From Cocos nucifera (taxonomy: Eukaryota > Streptophyta > Magnoliopsida > Arecales > Arecaceae), in NCBI GenBank assembly GCA_006176705.1, contig QRFJ01001912.1, positions 1 to 64,000 of the forward strand: a DNA stretch of 64,000 nucleotides, read 5' to 3'. Below, piece by piece: positions 45,099-55,442 of this stretch; position 1 is the stretch's first letter; the number at the start of each line of letters is the position of its first letter. Both the position numbers and the translations under genes were made by a program. The notes beneath the pieces are model-generated. The model searched no databases. It worked only from the letters and a program-made list of their open reading frames with translations, and was not told the origin of the DNA.

Positions 45099-47330
45099 TG
45101 TTAGATCTATGCCCTAGAAGCCAGATTGGCTATCACTTGCAATAAACTTCTAAGAATAATTTTATAATTTTGACTATAAATTAATAAATAAATTATTTTT
45201 CTATCATAGTGAGTATTTGAAAATGTTTATGATACATCCTTTGAGTTAATGATAATGACAATTCATATTTTCAAGAGTTGAAAATTTAAGACATGAATTT
45301 TCATAATTAACTCATAAACTACTCTCGATCGTAGGATCATCACGAGGATGGTGATCGATCTGAAAGGTTGGTGTATGATCACTTTCTTAGGATAGACATG
45401 TCTTGAGTCTATGGTGTGGAGATACTGGAGTAAGAGTACAGGTACTTATTAGAGAACAAGGGCACTGAGCATGACCACTTTGAGTAGTCATAAGGAAGTC
45501 TATCTTCTCATCGATGATTGACTCAATGCTGCAGTGGTGTGTATGGTTTTTTGATCTAAAATGCATCGACAGTTTACCTTAAGGGTGTTATAGTTTGACT
45601 ACATCATAACTCAGTCTCCTAGCCATTTGAATCCTGAGGTGTATGTTGGCTATAGCATGTTCATTGTAGGAATTGGATTGTACCATAAGGGGATCTATCT
45701 ACTCAGTAGATGAGGATAGCCTTATGATAATAATGAGATTGAGTCCTTAAGGCCATGGCCAATAGGAGAAGATGATAAAAAGAGTTTCTATTAGGGTTTC
45801 ACATGGCTTGAATCGAATGATTAATTCATATGACGGACATTGATTTGATGAGTTCACCTTAACCCTAATCCTGTGGGGCTCAAGATAGAAGAACCTAACA
45901 ACAGTATTGCCTCAAAAGGTTCTTTTTAGTTCTGATTATGCCACCATAATACTGCTAGTGTCACATGAATTTGAGGTATTGAATGATTTGATGATCATCA
46001 TTCTATTGTATGAATCAAAAAGTTGGTCATCGAGGTGTTTCGATGTTGTCAATGATGGAGATCATGACATATCTCATTACCATACAGAAATGAACATAAC
46101 TGGATCACACAAATAAGGGTTTGGGTCTAGATGTCATCAATTGAGCTAACCTAGTTCGATTGATTTGGATTAGATCCAATTAGGTTTAAGGTAATCATGC
46201 TAGCACACGATTGAGCCTGACTTTCTCTTTCTGAATTCTTTCTGATTCATCGCAACTAAGTCAAATTTAATTTAACTCATTCTTGCATTTTGAATAAATT
46301 TATTTTCATCTAATTGGAATAAGTGCAGGTTATATTAATTATAGAAATTAAATCCATTCATAGTCAAATTGGACTAGGGTCAAAAGTTGACCTATTTAAG
46401 AGAATTGAGGGTCACCTGATCAGATACTTTTAGAAAATTCTATAGAAATTATTTTTATCTAATTTTTGGATATGTGATATAGCATGAATTATATATTGGG
46501 TGTACCAAATTTTGTAATTTTTGGAGATGTCTAGACTAAGTTTTGATGGAGTTTTATTTGGATTAAACTCTTGAGAGAAGAGTCCTAAGCATAGTGGACT
46601 CTTCCTTATCTACTCATGCCACCACCTTCTAGATTGATTTTTGGCATCAAAATTAGATGGGATCTAGAAATTTTCGTGGAGATCAAGTTCATGAGTCCTA
46701 ATGGTTGAAAAAATGAGGATTTTAGTCAAAGAGGGACTCTAACTTGGCGCTATGCTTTTGTATAAGAACCCTTGCACCAAGGCTCTTCATGAAGAAATAT
46801 TTTTCATACCCAAAGGCTACCATTCTAGATATTCAAATACCCCTCTATCCTCTCTCTCCCTCTCTTCTACATGTCTAGAAAGTTAGATACAAATCTGAGA
46901 AGAAGATCCAATCAAATTTGTGAAGAGTTCAGCATCTATGCGATGGTGTTCGTGAGACAGACATGCTGCCTTCAAAAAATTTTTGAAGGATTTCCAAATC
47001 AGATTTAGACCTGATCTTTGGAGGAAAGATTTGCAAGAAGATTAAATCTAGATCCATTTTGAGTGGATACTAGTAGAGGTCAGGGGCATGTGTGGCTCCT
47101 TCTAGAACCTCAGAAAACATTCGGATCATCATAGGATAATCAGATTACCCAAATAAGGTATGATATTAAATCTGATTTAATTTTTATTTTAATTTTTAAT
47201 ATTAGATCACCATGATCAAATATAAAAACTCTTAGATTAGATTAGATTATTTAGAAATTTTTAAAAAAATCTATCTTAGATCTAATCAGATCTGCACGAT
47301 CCTGCAGCGGAAAATAGAGTTTTTTCTTCA
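45099..47330 (+). repeat. Copia A3 3' LTR (2232 bp)
   Basis: It starts TGTTAGATCTATGCCCTAG and ends GAGTTTTTTCTTCA. The first 1.2 kb and the last 250 bp match the other A LTRs. The middle (about 46400-46800) is different sequence, with its own palindrome at 46577-46604 and a TATA-like TATAAGAA at 46761. Confidence 0.9.
46577..46604. other. U3 palindrome of copia A3 LTR
   Basis: A perfect 9-bp stem, GAAGAGTCC and GGACTCTTC, with a 10-nt loop, 1478 bp into the LTR. The arms are unrelated in sequence to those of A1 and A4, yet the position in the LTR is the same. Confidence 0.7.
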
Positions 47331-47525
47331 ATTGAATCACACAAATAAGTGTTTAAATCTGGATGTCATCAATTGGGCTAACCTAGTTTGATTGATTTGG
47401 ATTAGATTCAATTAGATTTAAGAAAATCATACTAGTACATAATTGAGCCTAACATTCTCCTTCTATAGCTTTTTTAGCTCATCTCAGCTGAGCTAAATTG
47501 GTTTGGGCTCATCCAGGAATCTTGT
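47331..47525 (+). repeat. A0: family-A LTR fragment, right part
   Basis: It opens with the ATTGA duplication and ATCACACAAATAAG, continuing the LTR that broke off at 29375. It runs to CATCCAGGAATCTTGT, where A4 begins. In intact A LTRs the next bases are CTTAGTCTGACTG; these do not reappear after A4. Confidence 0.85.
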
Positions 47526-48955
47526 TATTAGATGTGTGCCCTAGAAGCCAGATTGGCTAAATACTTGTAATACACTTCTAAGAGCAATTTTATAATTTTA
47601 ACTATAAATTAATAAAAAGATTATTTTTTTATCATAGTGTGTATTTAAAAGTATCTATGATACATCTTTTGAGATAATAGAAATGATAATTTATATTTTC
47701 AAGAGTTGAAAAATTAAAAACATGAATTTCATAATTAACTCATAAATTACTCCTAACCATAGGATCATCATAAGGATAATGATCGATCCAGAAGGTTGGT
47801 GTATGATCACTTTCTTAGGATAGATGAGTCTTAAGTCTATGGTATAGAGACATCAGAGTGAGAGTACAGGTACTCGTTAGAGAACAAGAGCACTGAGCGT
47901 GACCACCTCAAGTAGTCATAAGGGAGTCTATCTTCTCATCGATGACTGGCTTGATGCTGCAATGGTGTGTCTGGTTCTTTGACCTAAGGTGCATTGGTAG
48001 TTCATCTTGAGGATGTTATAGTTTGACTACATCATCTCCTAGCCATTCAAAATCCTGAGGTGTATGTTGGCTATAGCATGTTCATTGTAGGAATTGGATT
48101 GCACCAATAGGGGATCTATCTACCTTGGTAGATAAGAAGTAGCCCTATGATGATCATAAGATTGAGTCCATAAGCCCATGGCCATGGTAGTGTGAAGATG
48201 ATAGAAAGTGTTTCTATTAGATTTTCACATTGATCAAATGATTAATTCATATGATGGATATTGGGTTTGACAAGTTCACCTTAACCCTAATTTTGTCAGG
48301 GCTCAAGATAGAAGAACCCAATCACACAGATAACTGCATCGAGAGATTTACTTTCAGTTTTGATGGCTTGCTATCATATACTATTAGTTATCATTGATGG
48401 ATTTTGAGAGAAATTAGAATGATCTTGATGATCGATCATTCTAATTGTATGAATCGAAAAAATTTTGGTTCATCGAAAGATGTTTCGATGATATTGATAA
48501 TGGAGATTGCAACATATCTCATTACCATATAGAGCTGAACCTAACTGGGTCTCACTAATAGGGGTTTAGATCTGGATGTTATCAATTGGGCTAACCAAGT
48601 TTGATTGATTTGGATTAGATCCAATTAGATTCAAGAAAATCGTGCTAGTACATGATTGAGCCTAACATTCTCTTTCTATAATCATTCTAGTTCTTCTCGA
48701 CTGAGCCAAATTTATTTGGGCTCAATCAGGAACCTTGTCTTAGTCTGACTGGAGCTTATCCAGATCAAAAAAGAATTTTCCTAATTTATCAGATGAATTT
48801 AAGATAATACCTGCCAATTCCTATCACCTGCAATTTTCAATTTCTGGACAAAGGTCAATAGTTGATCCTGGACACTTAGACAGAGAGCCATATGGCAAGC
48901 ACCCATTGAAGAGCACTTGGGGCTCTTGTCCCCTTGCTAAAAGAGGAAAGAGAGA

Positions 48956-48983
48956 GGGCACATGCCATCCTAGGCATGTGCCC
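48956..48983. other. U3 palindrome, type I segment of A4 5' LTR
   Basis: A perfect 11-bp stem, GGGCACATGCC and GGCATGTGCCC, with a 6-nt loop, 238 bp upstream of TATTTAAA at 49221. Compared with A1 (GGGTGCATGC), two arm positions changed and both partners changed with them. Confidence 0.78.
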
Positions 48984-49838
48984 CTTGTGGATAAGGATGA
49001 AGTCCCATGCAGATGGGACTCCAGGATTGCTTGATAGCCTTAAACTCCTAGGCGCCATCTATTTGGGTTTATTCATCCATGGTGCCACTTTAGTGGATTT
49101 TTGAGGGTCTCTCATCTGATTGGATTAGATGACATCACTCAGTCAATCAGATTAAGATCTGATTATATCAATAAATTTGATTCATTGAGGCTGTGTGGCA
49201 CTAAATGGCGCAGCAGGGTTTATTTAAACCTTGTTTGTGCCTAGGGTTTAATCTCTACACCCACCCACCATGTCGTAAGGCTGCCCTCCTCTCTTCCATG
49301 CCTCTCTCTAATTCTCTCTTTTCCTTCTCCATGCCCAAGGAGTTGGGCACAAGTCCAAGAGCAGTCCAAGGAAGATTGGCGCCCAAATCAGGAAGATGGC
49401 AGCACTATTTCAAGAGACGATTGCTGCTACTTCAAAAGAAGTTTTGAAGAACCTTTAGATCAGATCCAGATTTGATCTTTGAAGCATTAATTTAGAAGGA
49501 GAAGGCCTTCAGATCCTATCCGAGTGGACTCTGGTAAAGGCCAAGCACGTGCATGGCTCGATCCAAAATCTCAGGAGCATTAGGATCATGGTCAAAAAAC
49601 CTTGCATGGCTTTGTCCTAGTCTAACTAGACCTTGTCCAGGTTAGAAAAGTGTTGTTATAATCTATTAGATGGAAACAAGACATAACCTACCAATTCCTG
49701 TATTCAACAAGACAAGATCTAGCAATTATTATCACTATTGGGATATGAGATGACCCAATGCAAGAAAGAAAGGATAGGGGCGTGCGCCCCCTAGAGACTT
49801 TCTAAGGGTGTGTGCCCCTTTGATTTTCATGCATGAAA

Positions 49839-49871
49839 ATGTGCACATGCCCCATGTTGGCATGTGCACAT
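49839..49871. other. U3 palindrome, type II segment of A4 5' LTR
   Basis: A perfect 13-bp stem, ATGTGCACATGCC and GGCATGTGCACAT, with a 7-nt loop, 237 bp upstream of TATTTAA at 50108. The same structure occurs at 60271-60303 in the 3' LTR. Confidence 0.78.
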
Positions 49872-50683
49872 GGGAAAAAAAAGAGAGAGTCCCATGAGAA
49901 TGAGACTTTATTATTTTTTATTGGATCAAACACCCTGGCAGCAAAGGCCTTGTGCTTATCCTTTGTTGGCACCATCTATGAAGGATTTTAGGAGACTCTA
50001 ACCTGAATGGATCAGGTGACATCGCATGGCCAATTAGAATTAGATCTAATTAAATCAACCAATATGATTGGTTGATGCTGTGTGGCACTGCATGGTGCAA
50101 GAAACTCTATTTAAGACCTTCCTATGCCTTGGGTTTGTGTGTGCACAAATTACCACACCGCAAGGCTATCGCCCCATCTATTGTTCCATGCCCTCTCATC
50201 CTCCTCCTCTCCCTCTTCTCCACATCCAAAAGTTGGGCACAAACAGCAAGAAAAATCCAAAGATATTGGCATGAAGATCAAGCTGAATGCAACGATGTTC
50301 AGGAGATGAAAGTGCTGCCTTCAACAGTCATTTTGAAGGTCCTATAGATCAGATCCAGAATTGATCTTTGGTGATCATATTCAAAAGAAGAAGACTTCCA
50401 AAATCAGCCTGAGTGAACTCCGATAGAGGCTAGGCATATGCATGGCTTGATCCAAGACCTCAGGCTTCCGATAGATCTTTGATAGGGTAACTAGTTTACA
50501 CAAATCAGGTACAAAAATTATTTTTTATTTTATTTTAATTTAGTTTTTAATATTAGATTATTAGGATTAGATCTAAAAACTCTCAAATCTAATAAAAATT
50601 TATTAAAAAAAATTTAAAAAATTTTCTACTGATCTGATCTGATCAGATTGATCCTATAGCGAAAAAGCTAATTTTTCTTCAAC

Positions 50684-50695
50684 TGATATCAGAGC
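50684..50695 (+). promoter_or_regulatory. Primer-binding site of copia A4, one mismatch
   Basis: TGATATCAGAGC, two bases after the LTR end, against the expected TGGTATCAGAGC for initiator-Met tRNA. It supports the LTR boundary at 50681. Confidence 0.88.
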
Positions 50696-52377
50696 TGCAT
50701 TAGCAGTTCTTCAGATCTACCTCATATCTGATTTTTAATTTTTTCTATGATATAATATTAAGAATTATAGATATCACATCAGATGTGATCAGATTTGAAA
50801 TCAAAAAATTAAAATTTAATTTTCATATGTGATATGATGGATGCATGGCTAGACTAGTTTATAGAATTATTCTACAATTGTCTAGAATAGGATTTTATAT
50901 GATTAAATCATTTAAAATTTTATTTTTTAGATGATATATGAGATTTATCAAATCTAGAAACATACATATTTAGTTCAATTAACGATACAAGAGATGTATA
51001 CAAAGCATGCATGGATAGATCTATAATTTTATATGTAATATATGTTATAAATCTATTTATTTTATAATATAGTTATTATTTCTGATTAGAGCATTCTCCT
51101 TGGCCATCCAATCATAAAAATAAGAAGGGTTTAAAGGCCCTCACTTTCTATTTGATAGGGTGCTCTTATGACATGTAAGGCTAATAAAAAATTTAAAAAC
51201 TTAATTTCTACAAAACCCTAGATCCTGAAACCTTAGAATTTTTATGCTTGTTTTATTTTTAAATCCAAACTTAATTAAGAATTAAGATTATAAAATTAAT
51301 TAGATCTAAAAATTATGAATTTTTAGATCTAAGACACCTTCATAAAATTGGGTTCGGATAGGGGTAGCTTAATTAGGTCTAGTAGTTGATCAAATCGAAT
51401 CAAGAATTAGTTAGGTGGGATCAAAAGTACTTAGATTTGACCAATCTAATAGGATTAAGTTTTGATCAAGATTGACTCACAGTCTCATGTGGTCGATCAA
51501 GTCAAGATCTAATTTAGCTCCATGGTTTGAACCTAGATTGTAGGCTAACTTAATTAGTTCTGGTTTGACAAATCAGTGTCTAAAATAAGTTTGGCAGATA
51601 TGACCAGTGGTCTTTAATTGGAAGCTACTCAATCTGAATGTGTTCACGATAAGTTAATGGCATATTCCTCCCATTGATCTCACTTACCTGGCTGATTGGA
51701 TCAATCCAGTTTTGATTTGAGGTGGCAAACAATTTGAGCTAACCCATGCCACTAGGTTAGTCATAATTATTATGACTAAGTCAAGTTGAGTTAAAGAGAC
51801 CTAAATAAAATGTTCTTAAGAAAATATTAAGTCATAGATCTTCCACCATTGTAGATGTGTAGGTTCTTTTCAGGGTTGACTATTCTCGATTGGTTATAAT
51901 GGTTCAGTTGCACCAAAAAGATGCAACCATGTCTATTAGGCATTGGATGCTATAGATTGGAGGATGGATTGGGCTCAATATTTTGGATATGGTGAGGAAC
52001 CCAATCAAAAATCTAATTCATGCAAATGGTGGATCTGACTTAACTAAGGATTAGAGCAATATTTTAGGCACGGTGAGCTTCATAAATTAGAGACCAGATT
52101 TGGGTGCACCATGATTAGAGAATCATTGGATAAGAGTTGTCCACCCATCGGACTGATCCATCACTAATAACTATTAGGTGAGTTGATGAGCCAGTCGGTA
52201 GGACCGCACCATCCACTAGAAGTCTTTGGTCATGGAGATTTTTGCATCTCTATTAAGAAAGTGTAGGGATCCAAGAAAATAGTGAGAGCCCAAATTTATT
52301 TAAAAATAAAACTTTCAAATAAATTGGTTAAGTCTAATTATAAAATCTAACTAGAAACTTTAACTCTCTATAAAAAA
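50696..52377 (+). other. Copia A4 leader with conserved small ORF region
   Basis: About 1.7 kb of A/T-rich leader. The small frame shared with A2 lies at 51899-52090: an ATG opens VQLHQKDATMSIRHWML, then a stop, then IGGWIGLNILD and NLIHANGGSDLT, another stop, SNILG, and the same final TAG as in A2. No known domain was recognised. I see nothing else coding here. Confidence 0.6.
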
Positions 52378-53200
52378 ATATCTTCGTCCAACCCTCTAGC
52401 CCAAATTCTAGACACCCACAGACCGACCGGACCCAATTACAAGGTTTGGCTCCAAAACTTCAAAATTATTTTGGGTTCCATAAAGCTAACTCATGTATTA
52501 GACCAGAAACCCTTCGCCTTACCAGCACGTCCATCCACTAAATAGAAAGCATCTCTGAAAAAATGGATGGACAAAGATAATAAAGCTAGGTACTACATGT
52601 TGGGCTCAATGTCTGATGAGCTTCAGCGCCAACATGAGGACATCAACACTGCTCGCCAAATGTTGGCTCACCTACAAGAGTTGTTTGGTGAAGAGAGTCA
52701 CGCAGTCAAGTATCAAATCATAAGAAGACTTTTTAAGGCTCAAATGTATGTTGGGCAGTCGATCCAAGATCATTATCTGATGATGATCAAGAACGTAGAA
52801 GAGCTTGAAAAGCTTGGTGTCAAGTTGGATAAGGACCTATAAATTGATGTGATATTGCAGTCCTTGATTGATGCATATGGGCAGTTCATTATGAACTTCC
52901 ATATGCATAAACTATAATGTACCTTGGCTGAGTTAATGAATATGCTGGTTACTACTGAACTTTTTCTAAAAGGTTCAAAAGGCTCAATACTTGCTGTAAA
53001 GCGAACTTCTTTCAAGTGAAGTCTTTTGGAAAGAAGAAGTCTATGAAGAAGCAAAAGGTGGAAGATGAGAAGAAGAAGAAGGAATAACTGAAGGAGAAGG
53101 CCGCTGATAGAAGAAAATATTTTCATTATAATATTGATGGCCACTAAATGTGGAATTGCCCTTCATACCTGGCTAGCCTGAAGGATAAGGAGGCAAGTCC
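52378..53200 (+). pseudogene. Copia A4 gag remnant
   Basis: It opens at ATA (52378-52380) followed by SSSNPLAQILDTHRPTGPNY, with an in-frame TAA just upstream. The open part at 52567-52842 is the best preserved gag piece in the window (WMDKDNKARYYMLGSMSDEL, RQMLAHLQELFGEESHAVKY, QSIQDHYLMMIKNVEELEKL). After stops come LIDAYGQFIMNFHMHK and the Lys-rich tail. The knuckle near 53110 reads YFHYNIDGH-stop-MWNC: two of its cysteines are lost. Confidence 0.9.
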
Positions 53201-55442
53201 TTCTGGAGGTATGCTCATAATTGAATCTGACATAATGGTTTCTTCTGCATCTAGTTGATTGCTTAACTCTAGTTCTAGTGCTCATTTATGCACTTCTATG
53301 CAGGATCTTGAGCAGAGCAGAAGGCTGAGGAATGATGAGATGATCCTGTACATAAAAAATGGAGCAAGAATTATTGCTATGGTCATGAAAACCTATCCTC
53401 TTCGACTATCATCTAGTTTAGATTTAGTACTTAAGGATTGTTATTTTATGCTTGCAGCAAGTAGAAATTTGATTTTTATTTATTATTTAGCACGTGAAAA
53501 TTATATAATTAGCTTTCTAAAGGATCACTATACTATTCTTTTTTAAAGAAATAAAATTGCAAGTCATTTCTTGATTAATGGTCTCAATCAGTTGCATGTT
53601 GATGTATCTATATTGAATGTCAAGCAAAACGTGAATGCCATAGGATCTAAGCGACCTAGAGATAGTCTAAATGATAGGTATCTATGGCACCTTAGGCTAG
53701 GTCATATAGCAGAAGATAGAATTAATAAATTTGAGAAATATGGACTTATGAGTTTGTTGACTTTTGAGTCATATCTGATTTGTGAATCATCCCTTCAAGG
53801 CAAAATAACCAAGCTTCCTTTTATGGGACATGAGGAAAGGGCCACAAACCTACTTGCCCTAGTACATACTGATGTATGCAGCCTATTTGATGTGCCAACT
53901 AGAGGCAATTATGTCTACTTCATCATCTTTATCGATGATCTATCTCGATATGGGTATGTGTATTTGATGCGACATAAGTCTGAAGCCTTTGAAAAGTTCA
54001 AAAATTTTAGACTCGAAGTAAAAAAGCAAACCAGAAAGCCCATTAAGATTTTTTGATCAGATCGAGGAGGCGAATATCTTAGTTAAAAATTTTTAGACTA
54101 TTTTAAAGTCAATAGCATAGTCTCTTAATGGACTTCACTTAGAATGCCTCAACTCAATGAGATTTTTGAATGAAGAAATCAGACCCTATTGGATATGGTC
54201 CGATCCATGATGAGCTTCACGAACCTTCCTAATTTTCTTTGGGGATATAGTTTAATGATAGCAATATACTTACAAAATAGGATTTCCTCTAAAATCATTC
54301 CTACCACACCATATGAGATATGGTATGGTAAGAAATCAAGTCTAAGTCATCTTAGAATTTGGGATTGTCCGGCTCATGTTAAGAAATAGTAGGCGAACAA
54401 ATTAGAGTCTAGGTCCTTTAGAGCTTGATTCATTGGATATCCTAAGGAGTTATTAGAATATTATTTCTACATTCCGGAAGACTATAATATGATCGTGAGT
54501 CTATATGCCATCTTTCTTGAAAAATAGTTTATTCAAGATGATGGCATCGGAAGACAAATAAGGCTTGAGGAGAAGGTCTCTAATGAGCAACAAGCTAATG
54601 AACCCAAGAAACCAAATTAGTTAGAGCCAGTCCAAACAAAACCTCCTCCACCTCATAGATTAGGTAGAATTTTTCATTCTCCTAAGAGGTACTTAGGTAT
54701 CATTTCAGAGGATATAGAAGAATTGTTCCTCATGAAAAATAAGGTTCATGGTGATAATCCCAAGCTTACGATGAGGCAATATCAGATATCGACTCTGAAA
54801 AATGGTTGGAGACAATGAGGTCAAAGATTGACTTGATGCGCTCGAACCAAGTCTAGACCTTGGTAGATCCACTTGAAGATATTATACCTATTGGGTGTAA
54901 ATAGATCTTTAAGAGAAAGATAAGTACAAATGGAAATGTAGAAATATTCAAAACTAGGCTCGTAGCGAAAGGATATAGTCCGTGCGAAGGCATTGACTAT
55001 CAGGAGATTTTTTCACTAATAGCCAAGCTAAAATCCATCCATACACTACGTGCTATTGCAATCTATTTTGATTATGACATATGGCAAATGGACATGAAAA
55101 AGGTATTCCTAAATAGATATCTTGAGAAAGATATCTATATGAAACAGTTGCTTGGTTTCATATCCAGTGATAGTGATTACAAGATCTGCAAGCAACAAAG
55201 GTCCATATATGGACTTAAGCAAGCAACTCGAAGCTAGACTGCTCATTTTAATGATGTGATCAAATCATTTGATTTCATTAAAAATGAGAAGGAGCCGTGT
55301 GTATTCAAAAAAATTTATGGGAGCGCTGTTGTCTTTCTTGTACTGTATGCAAATGTCATCCTCCTAATTGGAAATGATATTTCCATGTTGACATTCGTCA
55401 AAACGTGGTTGTCGAAAGAGTTCTCTATGAAAGACCTAGGAG

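Larger units (their letters stand above)
29376..47330 (+). mobile_element. Copia A3, plus strand, containing nested A2 and the gap
   Basis: The 5' LTR starts TGTTAGATGTGTGCC at 29376 and the 3' LTR ends TTTTTCTTCA at 47330. Flanks are ACTGG (29371-29375) and ATTGA (47331-47335), which fit one target duplication with two transitions, because uninterrupted A LTRs read AACTGGATCACAC at this place. Within it, element A2 (minus) occupies up to 40875. The rest of the A3 5' LTR and most of its leader must lie in the N gap. Confidence 0.8.
47526..50681 (+). repeat. Copia A4 5' LTR, chimeric (3156 bp)
   Basis: It starts TATTAGATGTGTGCCC and ends TTTTTCTTCA. It is 860 bp longer than the 3' LTR. Up to about 49592 it resembles the A1-type LTR, including palindrome 48956-48983 and TATTTAAA at 49221. 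At about 49593-49600 it steps back to mid-LTR sequence of the type found in the A4 3' LTR (TGGCTTTGTCCTAGTCTAAC) with its own palindrome 49839-49871 and TATTTAA at 50108. The two middle segments are homologous in layout but clearly diverged. Confidence 0.85.
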
